Notes: generated by a model from the letters alone, not told the origin. Shown: positions 22,373 through 32,027, counted from the first letter of the stretch. The stretch: 44,465 nucleotides of DNA from Sphingopyxis sp. HIX (GCF_001468285.1 NZ_LNSB01000046.1:1-44465), one strand, 5' to 3'. A program made the numbers and translations.

Positions 22373-24846
22373 GCCTCCCCCTGCCGATCGACGCGGTGCT
22401 GCCCGATATCATGGCGGCGCTGACGCTGAAACCCAATGTCGTCGTCGTCGCGCCGCCGGGCGCCGGCAAGACGACGCGCGTCGCTCCCGAAATCCTGAAG
22501 CAGCCCTGGTGCAAGGGCGCGGTGTGGCTGCTCTCGCCCCGCCGCCTCGCCGCGCGCGCCGCCGCCGAACGCATCGCCGAGGAAACGGGGACGAAGGTCG
22601 GCGATTTGGTCGGCTATGCCACGCGGCTCGACAGCAAGCAGTCGAAGGATACGCGGCTGCTGGTCATGACGCCGGGGCTCTTCCGCAACCGCATCCTCGA
22701 CGATCCCGAATTGTCGGGGGTCACCGCGGTGCTGTTCGACGAAGTGCACGAACGCAGCCTCGACGGCGACTTCGCGCTCGCGCTGGCGATCGACGCGCAA
22801 CAGGGGCTGCGCGACGACCTCCGCCTCGTCGCCATGTCGGCGACGCTCGATGGCGCGCGTTTCGGGGCGCTGCTCGGCAATGCACCGGTGGTGAAGAGCG
22901 AGGGCAAGAGCTGGCCGCTCGAGCTGCGCCATATCGGCCGCCGCGCCGAGGACCGGCTCGAGATCGCCGTGCTCGCGGCGGTGCGGCAGGCGCTGACCGA
23001 CGAGCCGGCCGATGAGGGTGGGGGCGATATCCTGACCTTCCTGCCCGGCGCGGGCGATATCGAACGCGCGGCGACCGCGGTCGAGGAAGCGCGGCTGCCG
23101 CTCGTCGTCCACCGGCTGCACGGCCAGATTGATCCGGCGCTGCAGCGCGCGGCGCTCGTCCGCGACCCCGGCGGCCAGCGCAAGCTGATCCTCGCGACGA
23201 GCATCGCCGAAACCAGCCTGACCATCGAGGGGGTGCGCATCGTCATCGACGCCGGCCTGTCGCGCCGCCCGCGCTTCGACAAGGCGGCGGGCATTGCACG
23301 GCTCGTCACCGAACGCGCCAGCCAGGCCTCGGCAACGCAGCGCGCGGGGCGTGCGGCGCGGCAGGGGCCGGGGATCGCCTACCGCCTGTGGGAAGCCGCG
23401 GCGACCGCGGGCATGCCGCCCTTCGACCCGCCCGAAATCCACGAGAACGACTTGATGCCCGTCGTGCTCGACTGCGCGAGCTGGGGCATCGTCGATCCGC
23501 GCCAGCTGGGCTGGCTCGATCCGCCGTCGCCCGCCGCGATCAGCGAGGCGAAGACAAGGCTGCAGGCGATCGGCGCGCTCGCGGCCGATGGGCGGATCAC
23601 CCCCCACGGCCATGCGCTCGCGGCGATCCCGCTACCGGTCCCGCTCGCGCATATGATCCTCGATGCCGCGGCGGCGGGCGAGGCCGAGCTCGCCGCGCGG
23701 CTCGCGGTGCTGCTCACCGAGCCGGGGCTCGGCGGGCGCGGGGTCGATGTCGAGGCGCGGCTCCAGCGCTGGAAAGGCTCGCGGAACGACCGCGCCGAGG
23801 GCGCGTGGCGGCTCGCGCGGCGGCTCGCTTCGCTGGCGGAGAAGCGCGTCGGCGACGGCGCGCCCTTGACCTCGCGCTCGGTCGGCGGCTGGATCGCGAC
23901 CGCCTGGCCCGATCGCGTCGCACGCCAACGCGCCGGGCAGCGCGGCGAATATCTCAGCGTCGGCGGCCGCGCCTACAAGCTCGACCCGCTCGATCCGCTC
24001 GCAGGCCATGAATGGCTCGCCATCGCCGATGCGCAGGGCCATGCCGCGGGCGTCCGCATCCTCGCCGCCGCGCCGATCGCGCAGGTCGAGGTGGAAGCGA
24101 TCTTCGCCGACCGCATCGTCGCGCATTCGGGCAGCATTTACGACGCGGCGAACGACCGCGTCGATCACCGCCGCGAACGCCGCTTGGGCGCGATCGCGCT
24201 GACCAGCGGCAAGGCGGGGCGCGAGGAAAGCGCCGAAGACGATGCGGCGCTGCGCCTCGCGGCGGTGCGCGACAAGGGGCTCGGGCTGATCGGCTGGGGA
24301 CCGGCCGCGCAGGCGCTGCGGCTGCGCGCCTCCTTCGCGGGCATCGACGCGCTGTCGACCGCGGCGCTCGCGGACGGCCTCGACTTCTGGCTCGCGCCGC
24401 TGCTGCCCGGATGCCGGGGGCTGCGCGACATCGGCGACCGGCGGCTCACCGACGCGCTGATGGGGCTGCTCGACTGGCCGGCGCGGCAATTGCTCGAAAA
24501 GCGTGCGCCCGACGATTATGCGACGCCCGCGGGCAGCCATCACAGGATCGACTATGGCGCCGACGGCGGGCCGCAGGTTTCGGTGCGCGTGCAGGAGATG
24601 TTCGGACTGGCGCGCCACCCGACCGTCGGCGAGCCGCCGGTGCCGCTGGTGCTCGCGCTGACCTCGCCCGCGCACCGCCCGATCCAGACGACGCGCGACA
24701 TCGCGAGCTTCTGGAGCGGCAGCTGGCACGAGGTGGCGCGCGAGATGCGCGGCCGCTATCCCAAGCATAGCTGGCCCGATGACCCGGCGACCGCGCGGCC
24801 GACCCTGCTGACTAAGGCGGCGCAGGCGCGGCGCGACGGCGCGTGA
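22369..24846 (+). CDS. hrpB: ATP-dependent RNA helicase HrpB
   Basis: This 825-residue DExH-box helicase has Walker A PPGAGKTTR (GAGKT 31-35), LLSPRRLAARAAAERIA (motif Ia), DEVHERS (124-130), SATLDG (motif III), ATSIAETSLTIEGVRIVIDAG (motif V) and TQRAGRAARQGPG (motif VI). The winged-helix and ratchet region is followed by the HrpB-specific C-terminal domain ending RYPKHSWPDDPATARPT. Length is normal for HrpB. The cellular role is poorly defined; in other bacteria it affects mRNA processing. It overlaps DUF1801 upstream by 4 bases. Confidence 0.95.
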   Translation: MSLPLPIDAVLPDIMAALTLKPNVVVVAPPGAGKTTRVAPEILKQPWCKGAVWLLSPRRLAARAAAERIAEETGTKVGDLVGYATRLDSKQSKDTRLLVMTPGLFRNRILDDPELSGVTAVLFDEVHERSLDGDFALALAIDAQQGLRDDLRLVAMSATLDGARFGALLGNAPVVKSEGKSWPLELRHIGRRAEDRLEIAVLAAVRQALTDEPADEGGGDILTFLPGAGDIERAATAVEEARLPLVVHRLHGQIDPALQRAALVRDPGGQRKLILATSIAETSLTIEGVRIVIDAGLSRRPRFDKAAGIARLVTERASQASATQRAGRAARQGPGIAYRLWEAAATAGMPPFDPPEIHENDLMPVVLDCASWGIVDPRQLGWLDPPSPAAISEAKTRLQAIGALAADGRITPHGHALAAIPLPVPLAHMILDAAAAGEAELAARLAVLLTEPGLGGRGVDVEARLQRWKGSRNDRAEGAWRLARRLASLAEKRVGDGAPLTSRSVGGWIATAWPDRVARQRAGQRGEYLSVGGRAYKLDPLDPLAGHEWLAIADAQGHAAGVRILAAAPIAQVEVEAIFADRIVAHSGSIYDAANDRVDHRRERRLGAIALTSGKAGREESAEDDAALRLAAVRDKGLGLIGWGPAAQALRLRASFAGIDALSTAALADGLDFWLAPLLPGCRGLRDIGDRRLTDALMGLLDWPARQLLEKRAPDDYATPAGSHHRIDYGADGGPQVSVRVQEMFGLARHPTVGEPPVPLVLALTSPAHRPIQTTRDIASFWSGSWHEVAREMRGRYPKHSWPDDPATARPTLLTKAAQARRDGA

Positions 24847-24914
24847 CGATCACCCTTTTCGTCGGCGCACCGACGCGCTAAGGCGCGGCAAAGGCTCCAT
24901 CCGAGGACGAGAAT

Positions 24915-25193
24915 ATGAAGGCCCGCATTTTCCAGAAGCCCAAGAACGCGATGCAGTCGGGGCGTGCGGGGACGCAGCGCTGGATGCTCGAATTCGCGCC
25001 GGCCGAGGCGCGCAAGGCCGACCCGCTGATGGGCTGGGCCGGCAGCGGCGACACGCAGCGCCAGCTGCGGCTGGGCTTTGCGACGCAGGAAGAGGCGGTC
25101 GCCTATGCGGAGCGCAACGGCATCGACGCCGAAGTGATCGCGACCCCCGAGCGCAAGCTCAAGATCCAGGCCTACGCCGACAATTTCCGGTAA
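24915..25193 (+). CDS. NADH dehydrogenase (complex I) accessory subunit, NDUFS4-like
   Basis: This 92-residue protein has the conserved pattern of the ETC complex I subunit family: RIFQKPKNAMQSGRAGTQRW, LEFAPAEARKADPLMGWAGSGDT and FATQEEAVAYAERNGIDAEV. It is the alphaproteobacterial counterpart of mitochondrial NDUFS4, which stabilises the NADH-oxidising arm. It is encoded away from the nuo operon, as is common in alphaproteobacteria. GAGGACGAG gives a good ribosome binding site before the ATG. A palindromic element follows right after the stop. Confidence 0.92.
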   Translation: MKARIFQKPKNAMQSGRAGTQRWMLEFAPAEARKADPLMGWAGSGDTQRQLRLGFATQEEAVAYAERNGIDAEVIATPERKLKIQAYADNFR

Positions 25194-25199
25194 CTGGCC

Positions 25200-25287
25200 G
25201 TCGCCCCCGCGAAGGCGGGGGCCGCTATCGGTTTACCCAACGACGCCGGATAAGGCCCCTAGCGGCCCCCGCCTTCGCGGGGGCGAC
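25200..25287. repeat. Short palindromic element, CCCGCGAAGGCGGG family, copy 2
   Basis: Arms 25200-25226 and 25261-25287 are exact reverse complements over 27 bases, each with the inner CCCCCGCGAAGGCGGGGG hairpin, separated by a 34-base unique centre. It lies between two convergent genes (complex I subunit and DUF4170), where a bidirectional terminator would be expected. Confidence 0.9.
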
Positions 25288-25309
25288 GCGGCTATTCGCC
25301 TGTCGGCGA

Positions 25310-25525
25310 CTATTCCGCGTCGGGCTGCAGCAGCTTGTGCAGATGCACCACGACATATTTCATTTCGGCGTCGTCGACGGTGCGCTGCGCGGCGCTGCGC
25401 CATGCTTTTTCGGCGCTCTTGTAATCGGGATAGAGGCCGACGACGTCGAGGTCATGGAGGTCGACGAAGTCGAGGCCCTGCGGGTCGCTGACGCGGCCGC
25501 CGAACACCAGGTGCAATTTGCTCAT
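25310..25525 (-). CDS. DUF4170 domain-containing small protein
   Basis: This 71-residue protein (SKLHLVFGGRVSDPQGLDFVDLHDLDVVGLYPDYKSAEKAWRSAAQ, given here only as a landmark in parts: SKLHLVFGGRV, LDVVGLYPDY, YVVVHLHKLL) matches the short DUF4170 family found in alphaproteobacteria. AGGAAAG precedes the ATG. Its function is unknown. The acidic centre and Trp in KSAEKAWRSAAQ are typical. It is transcribed in the same direction as the membrane operon that ends at 25600, but the 74-base gap allows its own promoter. Confidence 0.85.
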   Translation of the reverse strand: MSKLHLVFGGRVSDPQGLDFVDLHDLDVVGLYPDYKSAEKAWRSAAQRTVDDAEMKYVVVHLHKLLQPDAE

Positions 25526-25599
25526 GATGGCTTTCCTAGCAGCGAGGGGGAGAAGCCGCGCCCCCTATCAGCGCCGCGCCGTTCGGGCAAGGCCGCGGC

Positions 25600-25971
25600 T
25601 CACGCCTCGCCGTCGTCGCCCTTGCTGCCGCCGCCCTTGGGCAGCAGCGCACCGAGCAGGGCGCCGATCGCCGCGGCGCCCGCGACGAGCGCGATCGGCT
25701 GCTTTTCGGCGACGTCCTTGAGCTTCGAATTGGCGCGCTTCGCCTGTTCCTTGCCCTTGGCGAGCGCTTCGCCGGCGGCGTCGCGCGCGACCGCGGCCTG
25801 CTCGGCACCCTTGGCGGCGAGCTCGCTCGTCGCGGCGCGCGCGCGGCCGTAACCGTCCTGGATGCGCGCCTTGGCCGCCTCGGCGGTCTGCTTGGCATTT
25901 TCGGCGGTTTTCTGGGCAACTTCACTCACTTTCGCGGTGGTTTCGCGGGCGGTTTCACTGAGCGGCTTCAT
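25600..25971 (-). CDS. YqjD/ElaB-like (DUF883-type) membrane-anchored protein
   Basis: This 123-residue protein (MKPLSETARETTAKV) starts at the second of two adjacent ATGs, which has the better spacing from GGAGG; the first, at 25974, adds one Met. Most of it is a long amphipathic, Ala/Lys/Glu-rich helix with coiled-coil character. It ends with a single membrane helix (PIALVAGAAAIGALLGALLP) and a short Gly/Asp tail. This is the plan of YqjD-type tail-anchored proteins, which in E. coli bind ribosomes in stationary phase. It is the last gene of a four-gene overlapping operon; its start overlaps the preceding stop by 17 bases. Confidence 0.8.
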   Translation of the reverse strand: MKPLSETARETTAKVSEVAQKTAENAKQTAEAAKARIQDGYGRARAATSELAAKGAEQAAVARDAAGEALAKGKEQAKRANSKLKDVAEKQPIALVAGAAAIGALLGALLPKGGGSKGDDGEA

Positions 25972-26341
25972 CATGGTCCTCCGTAATGTCACTATCGTCG
26001 TTCCCATCGGCGTGGTCCGGACGGATTTTCTCGAGCCCCGCTTCGGCGAGGTCGCGCAGCTTGCGGCCGAGGCGCGGGGCATGTTCCTTGATCGGCTCGC
26101 GGAAGAGCCAGGCGAGGCCCGCCGCCGCGGCGAGCGCGATCGGCAAGCGGTTGTCCTTGAACTGTTTTTGTACCGCATGCGCGGCATCGTCGACCGCGAC
26201 GCCGGCGCGATATTTGCCGCGCTTGTAGAGCGATTTGGGCTTGAAGGCCTCGCCCGCGACGCCGAGCTTGCGCCCGAGTTCGGCGCGCTGGATCATCGCG
26301 CGGCGCGCGGCATTGGCGAGGCGGGCGCGCGACGGGCGCAT
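25955..26341 (-). CDS. Hypothetical membrane protein of the YqjD/YqjE-like operon
   Basis: This 128-residue protein starts MRPSRARLANAARRAM, and its ATG overlaps the upstream stop (TGATG). A basic N-terminal half (RAELGRKLGVAGEAFKPKSLYKRGKY) is followed by one hydrophobic segment (LPIALAAAAGLAWLF, about 73-87), a second basic stretch and an acidic tail (GNDDSDITEDHDEAAQ). I do not recognise the family. Its place between a YqjE-like and a YqjD-like gene resembles where yqjK-like genes sit in enterobacteria, but no sequence likeness is claimed. Confidence 0.75.
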   Translation of the reverse strand: MRPSRARLANAARRAMIQRAELGRKLGVAGEAFKPKSLYKRGKYRAGVAVDDAAHAVQKQFKDNRLPIALAAAAGLAWLFREPIKEHAPRLGRKLRDLAEAGLEKIRPDHADGNDDSDITEDHDEAAQ

Positions 26342-26802
26342 CAGTCGTCCTCTCCGGGCAGGAAATTGTCGCGGAACGCGGCCTTGACGTCGGCATAATG
26401 GAGCTGCGCGCGCCACCCGGCGAAGGCGGCGACGAGCAGCAGCACCGCGACGACGATCAGCGTCGCCAGCAGCGGCCCGACATATTGCGCGAGCACGAGG
26501 ATCGCCCCGAAGGCGAGCGCGAGCATCGCGACGACGAGCGCGCTGCCTGCGACGAAACCCCAGGCCGAGGTCCAGCCGACGCCGTGATAGGCGAGCGCAC
26601 CGCGTGCTTTCAGCAACGCGATCTCCGCCTCCGCGGTCGCCTGCAGATTATCTACGACGTCGCCGACGATCTTTTCGAGCGGCACCGGCGGCGGCGTCAC
26701 GGGCCGCCCGTCCGGCGCATAGCCGTGGCTCACGCGGTCGAGCGGGCCCCCAATCGGCGAGGCGTCGGCGGGGGCAGGGGGTTCAGGCTGTACGGGCGGC
26801 AT
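26341..26802 (-). CDS. Phage-holin-family (YqjE-like) membrane protein
   Basis: This 153-residue protein has a Pro-rich cytoplasmic N-terminus (PPVQPEPPAPADASP), then an amphipathic helix LEKIVGDVVDNLQATAEAEIALLKARGALAYHG. Two adjacent membrane helices follow (WGFVAGSALVVAMLALAFGAILVLA and LLATLIVVAVLLLVAAFAGW), and the end is charged. This fits the holin-superfamily proteins such as E. coli YqjE that are chromosomal and not lytic. There are no phage genes around it. It overlaps the next gene by one base and lies 15 bases after the gene at 26818-27354. Confidence 0.82.
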   Translation of the reverse strand: MPPVQPEPPAPADASPIGGPLDRVSHGYAPDGRPVTPPPVPLEKIVGDVVDNLQATAEAEIALLKARGALAYHGVGWTSAWGFVAGSALVVAMLALAFGAILVLAQYVGPLLATLIVVAVLLLVAAFAGWRAQLHYADVKAAFRDNFLPGEDD

Positions 26803-26817
26803 CTCGCTGGGTCGGGA

Positions 26818-27354
26818 TCAGTCGCTGCTCGAACCCTTGAGCATCCGGGCGAGCACGAAGCCGATCACCGCGGCCGCGCCGACCGACACCGCCGGGTTCT
26901 TCTTGACCAGATCCTTGGTCGCCGCGGCGAGTTCGTCGAGATCCTTCTTGTCGAGCGACGAGGCGAGCCCCGCGACGGTCGAGGCGGCCGAGCGGGCATA
27001 GTCGCCATATTGCTTGCCGAATTTGCTGTCGACGGTGCCCGCGCTGTCCTCGAGCATCTTGGCGAGGCTGCCGACGGCTTCGGCCGCCTTGTCCTTGCCC
27101 TTGGTCGCGGCGGCGCGCGCCTTGACCTTGGCTTCGCCGGCGAGGTTGCTGGCGTCGGCCTTCAGCGAGGCGGCCTTCTTCGAGGCTTCGGCCTTGATCG
27201 TCGCGCCGGTGGCGGCGAACTGGTCGCGGATCGGGGTTTCCTTGGCGGCCTTGGCAGCGACGGGCTTGCGCGCGGGCGCGGCCTTGGTCGCGGCGGGCTT
27301 GGCGGGTGCCTTGGGCGTCGGCTTCTTGGCGGCGGGAGTAGCGGCTTTGGCCAT
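26818..27354 (-). CDS. Lys/Ala/Pro-rich YqjD-like (DUF883-type) protein, operon head
   Basis: This 178-residue protein starts MAKAATPAAKKPTPKAP with GAGGA upstream. Residues 1-50 are a histone-H1-like Lys/Ala/Pro tail. Then come long helices with ASKKAASLKADASNLAGEAK and KDLDELAAATKDLVKKNP, and a C-terminal membrane helix (VSVGAAAVIGFVLARML). The C-terminal half matches the YqjD/ElaB plan; the basic tail is an added feature that could bind nucleic acid or ribosomes. It heads a unit of four genes and is divergent from eno, with about 210 bases between them. Confidence 0.8.
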   Translation of the reverse strand: MAKAATPAAKKPTPKAPAKPAATKAAPARKPVAAKAAKETPIRDQFAATGATIKAEASKKAASLKADASNLAGEAKVKARAAATKGKDKAAEAVGSLAKMLEDSAGTVDSKFGKQYGDYARSAASTVAGLASSLDKKDLDELAAATKDLVKKNPAVSVGAAAVIGFVLARMLKGSSSD

Positions 27355-27487
27355 GGTTCGTCCTCTTCTCTTATCCGGACGCGTCCTTGCGGGCCGCGCC
27401 TGTCCCTGTCTCTGCGATAATATAGCAACAGGGCGTGAATGGTTCCATAGGCCCGCAAAATTCACCCATAAATAGCAATGCGAGCGG

Positions 27488-28842
<1,355 letters not shown>

Positions 28843-28871
28843 GGTCTCGGACCCGCGCGCAGATGCTGATT

Positions 28872-29924
28872 CTAAGGCCAATCTTCCGCGTCTTTTGATG
28901 CTGCAAGATTTCGGCCGATTGTTTCTGCCCGGCGCGCGCCTGCCGCCCTGACGTCGTTCGGCAAGGCGTGTAAGGAAGGATCGTCGAACCGCATATCGGG
29001 TCGATATTTCAACAGCATCAGGCAAACGGCGTCGGCCTGCGCGCGATCGCGCGTCCGCTTGACGGGGTCTCGGTCGTCGCGTGCGGCAACCCACAGTTTG
29101 TGGCAGACAAAGGCGCGCGGATCGGGCGCGACGAGCATGAGCGGGAAACCGCGCTCATCGATAGCCATCGTCTCGACGCGTGGACAGCTTTCCAGCCAGG
29201 TCAGGCCGTCGACCTCGGCCGCCATGAGGTCGTCGCTATCGTTGCCAAGGCGCTGGCGAAACTTTCGTGTGGCCGGTGTCCGCGTCGAGGGTGTGATAAG
29301 ATCCACCATGAAGCCGTCGCGGTTCGCAGCGCGGAAGCTGTTCGGGGCCGTCGGCTCGAACGAGGTATCGACGCGATGGAGCGAGCCGACCAAGCCTGTT
29401 TCGGCCAACCCCGATGAGACGAGGTTGAGGCTGCCGCGCGCATCGTAGAGCAGGTCGATGTCCTGCGTCGCGGCCAGATCGCGACCGAAATGTATGCCAG
29501 CCATCCGTTCATAGGCATAGAGCGCGTTGGTACCTACGACGCTCATCCCTTTGCCGAGTACGCCCAGTTTATCGAGATGGCGAAGGATGCGTGCGGTCAA
29601 TTCCGGGACGCGGCCCAATTCCATCGCGCGGAGGATCGGCGCCTGTTTCCTGATCGCCTGATCGAGCGCGGCAAGCCGGTCCTTCCCGCTCTGCCGCCCC
29701 TCATGAAAACGATCGTAGATATGTTCGGTTTCGGCGCTGGCGGGACCGAGGCTGCGCCATACGCCGTCGGTCTTGCGATAGAGATAGCGCCTGCCCGAGA
29801 CGGTTTTCCAAGACATCGAGCCGGCGAAGCGTGCAACATTCGTGCGAGCGACCTCCCTCCACAAGAGGAAGCGCTGTTCACAATCGATCAGCTCGCGTCG
29901 TTGATTACCGTCCAACTCTCTCAT
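28872..29924 (-). CDS. GSU2403-family nucleotidyltransferase-fold protein
   Basis: This 350-residue protein begins MRELDGNQRRELIDCEQRF, matching the family N-terminus. The nucleotidyltransferase signature is SVVGTNALYAYERMAG followed by QDIDLLYDAR (the paired Asp metal site). Later segments are TWLESCPRVETMAIDERGFP and DPRAFVCHKLWVAARDDRDP with RDRAQADAV, as in AbiEii-like enzymes. Function is not established; related folds are toxins or RNA-modifying enzymes, and no antitoxin gene is adjacent. Codon use is visibly less GC-biased than in neighbours and the upstream DNA is AT-rich, which suggests transfer. A 13-bp inverted repeat (29934-29972) sits right before the start. Confidence 0.85.
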   Translation of the reverse strand: MRELDGNQRRELIDCEQRFLLWREVARTNVARFAGSMSWKTVSGRRYLYRKTDGVWRSLGPASAETEHIYDRFHEGRQSGKDRLAALDQAIRKQAPILRAMELGRVPELTARILRHLDKLGVLGKGMSVVGTNALYAYERMAGIHFGRDLAATQDIDLLYDARGSLNLVSSGLAETGLVGSLHRVDTSFEPTAPNSFRAANRDGFMVDLITPSTRTPATRKFRQRLGNDSDDLMAAEVDGLTWLESCPRVETMAIDERGFPLMLVAPDPRAFVCHKLWVAARDDRDPVKRTRDRAQADAVCLMLLKYRPDMRFDDPSLHALPNDVRAAGARRAETIGRNLAASKDAEDWP

Positions 29925-29933
29925 CGAAGGAAT

Positions 29934-29972
29934 TTATCCCTTTTTGGACAAAAAACCAACAAAAAGGGATAA
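29934..29972. repeat. 13-bp inverted repeat upstream of the nucleotidyltransferase gene
   Basis: TTATCCCTTTTTG (29934-29946) and CAAAAAGGGATAA (29960-29972) are exact reverse complements with a 13-base spacer. A second nested dyad, TTTTTG/GA/CAAAAA, uses the left arm. It lies 9 bases before the start codon and 25 bases past the S9 peptidase stop, so it may be an operator of the first or a 3' hairpin of the second. Confidence 0.75.
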
Positions 29973-29996
29973 TGGGGCCGGAGGTCGAGCGAAAGC

Positions 29997-31928
29997 TCAC
30001 TCCCCCTTCAGATATTTATCGAACCACCCGATCGTCCGGCGCAGCGAGTCCAGCTGGTTTTCGCGCTTCTGGAAGCCATGGCCTTCGCCGGGGTAGTAGA
30101 TCGTCTCGACGACATTGCCCTTGGCCTTGAGGATATCGTGCACCTCCTGCGCCTGGCCGCGGGGGACGCGGATGTCGTTTTCGCCCTGGATGGTGAGCAA
30201 AGGCGCCTTGGCGGCCTTGATGTAAGTGAGCGGCGAGGAGGCGTCGTAGACCGCGCCGTCGGCCTCGGGCGTGCCGAGCAGGGTGCGCTGATAGGCTTTC
30301 AGGAGTTCGTCCTGGTCGCGGTACATGGTGCGCCAGTTGATGATGCCGAACCATTGCACCGCCGCGGCGAATTCGTCGGGGGTGCGGCCGATCGCCATCA
30401 GCGACATGAAGCCACCATAAGAGCCGCCGAAGATGCCGACCTTCTTCGCATCGACATAGCCCGACTGGACGAGGAAGGTCTTGGCCGCGACGGTGTCCTT
30501 GAGGTCGCCGCCGCCGAGATCCTTGAAATTCGCCTCCTGGAACGCCTTGCCATAGCCGGTCGAGCCGCGGAAGTTGGGCTGGATCACGACATAGCCGCGC
30601 GTCGCAAAGGCCGTCGCATAGCGCGAGAAGCCGTCCTGCGCCTGGCCGGTCGGGCCGCCGTGCGGGATGACGATCGCGGGGTTGCCGCCGTCGCGCTTCA
30701 GGTTGAAGGGCATGGTGACGACCGCGCTGATCGGGGTGCCGTCGAAGCTCTTGTAGGTCACGATCTGCGACTTGGGGAGCAGCGCGGGGGTCAGGCTGGC
30801 CATCGCGAGCGGCACGATGGGCACCGCCTTGTTGCCCGCCAAGTCATAGGCATAGAGCATCGTCGGCGAGTCCGCGCCGCTGCGCGTCACGAACATCCGC
30901 GTCCCGTCGGGCGAGATGGCGGCGAGGCCGGGGATCGACGCGCGGCCGGGATCGAGCGCGAGGTCGGTCTTGGCCATGGTCTTAAGGTCGACGCGCGCCA
31001 GCGTCGAGCGGCCGTCGTTGTTGGTGCGCACGAACATCGCCTTGCCGTCGGGGGTGACGATGTCGCTCGTCTCCTCCCACGGCGTTTTCGGCAGCCACGC
31101 CCATGTCTTCGTCGCGACGCTATAGGCGCCGGCGTGCGGCTGGCCGGTGCCGTCGTCGGTGGTCACCGCGAGGACGCTGCCGTCGGGGGTGGCGCCGCTC
31201 GCGGCATAGATGGTCTTCGCCTTGCCGAGCAGCAGCGTCGCGGCGCCGCTCTGGGCGTCGACCTTCCACACTTCGCTGACCGAGCTGTCGACGAGGCTGC
31301 GGTTGGCGATAATCGCCTTGCCGCCGTCGACCCACGCCGCGGGCGCCCAGCTGTACGCCGGGTCCTTCTCGGCGGTGAGATTGCGGACCTTGCCGCTGGC
31401 GTCCATCACCGCGAGATTGCTCTGGCCCTCGCTCTTGAGCTTGGTCGACAGCGCGACGAGGCCGCCCGCGGGGCCGACGAGCAGGCTGGTTTCGCTGCGT
31501 TCGGGGGTGTTGGTGAGGTTCTCGGGCGAGCCGCCCGCGGTGGGCACGCGGTAGACGTCATAATATTCGTTCCCGCCGGCATCCTGCGTGAAATAGAGCC
31601 ACTGGCCATTGCGCGACGTCGCGAGCCCCGCCTGCGCCTCGTCCGACTGGGTGAGCTGCACCGGCCAGCTGCCGCCCGCGTCCATGCGCCAGATGTTGAC
31701 GCGGCCGGTGAGGTCGGTGGCGATGAACATCGATTTGCCGTCGGCGCTCCACACCGCGTCGTAGAGCGAACGCGTGACGCCGATGTCGTCCAGCGGCACC
31801 GGCCGCGCCGCGGGGTTGGCGGGGGAGGTGATCGTCTTCGGATCGGTGATCGGCCGCTCGGGGGTCGCGACTTGCGCGAAGACGGGTGCGGCGGAGGCGA
31901 GCAGAAGGGCGGTGAGAATCGGGCGCAT
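29997..31928 (-). CDS. S9 family prolyl oligopeptidase-type peptidase, exported
   Basis: This is a 643-residue protein with a clear signal peptide (RPILTALLLASAAPVFAQ). A seven-blade-like propeller region (SADGKSMF, SRNGQWLYFTQD, SPDGTRMFVTR) precedes the alpha/beta hydrolase. The triad is Ser503 in GIFGGSYGGFMS, Asp585 in QGENDIRVPRG and His617 in PGEGHGFQKREN; the oxyanion region is IPHGGPTGQ and NFRGSTGYG. These are the features of acylaminoacyl-peptidase/dipeptidyl-peptidase-like enzymes acting on short peptides in the periplasm. It is not close to the truncated S9 protein at 1-2053, whose Ser motif is GGSGGG. It is divergent from ftsB. Confidence 0.95.
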   Translation of the reverse strand: MRPILTALLLASAAPVFAQVATPERPITDPKTITSPANPAARPVPLDDIGVTRSLYDAVWSADGKSMFIATDLTGRVNIWRMDAGGSWPVQLTQSDEAQAGLATSRNGQWLYFTQDAGGNEYYDVYRVPTAGGSPENLTNTPERSETSLLVGPAGGLVALSTKLKSEGQSNLAVMDASGKVRNLTAEKDPAYSWAPAAWVDGGKAIIANRSLVDSSVSEVWKVDAQSGAATLLLGKAKTIYAASGATPDGSVLAVTTDDGTGQPHAGAYSVATKTWAWLPKTPWEETSDIVTPDGKAMFVRTNNDGRSTLARVDLKTMAKTDLALDPGRASIPGLAAISPDGTRMFVTRSGADSPTMLYAYDLAGNKAVPIVPLAMASLTPALLPKSQIVTYKSFDGTPISAVVTMPFNLKRDGGNPAIVIPHGGPTGQAQDGFSRYATAFATRGYVVIQPNFRGSTGYGKAFQEANFKDLGGGDLKDTVAAKTFLVQSGYVDAKKVGIFGGSYGGFMSLMAIGRTPDEFAAAVQWFGIINWRTMYRDQDELLKAYQRTLLGTPEADGAVYDASSPLTYIKAAKAPLLTIQGENDIRVPRGQAQEVHDILKAKGNVVETIYYPGEGHGFQKRENQLDSLRRTIGWFDKYLKGE

Positions 31929-32001
31929 CGGTGAATTCCCCTGTTAGGTCCGATGCACAGACTATCGTGTGGAAAAGCAAAGTATAGGCGCTTGACCCGG
32001 C

Positions 32002-32017
32002 GAATCACTTGTGATTC
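32002..32017. promoter_or_regulatory. 16-bp dyad with two GANTC (CcrM) sites before ftsB
   Basis: GAATCACTTGTGATTC is a perfect 7-bp-arm palindrome. Each arm contains a GANTC motif (GAATC at 32002-32006, GATTC at 32013-32017), the CcrM methylation site used for cell-cycle control in alphaproteobacteria. It ends 10 bases before the ftsB ATG. TTGACC (31992-31997) just upstream could be a -35. Confidence 0.5.
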
Positions 32018-32027
32018 AAGCGATGTG

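Noticed and set aside
26341..26802. Holin-family gene as a sign of a prophage
   Set aside because: No phage structural, integrase or lysis genes are near; the gene sits in a YqjD/YqjE-like chromosomal operon.
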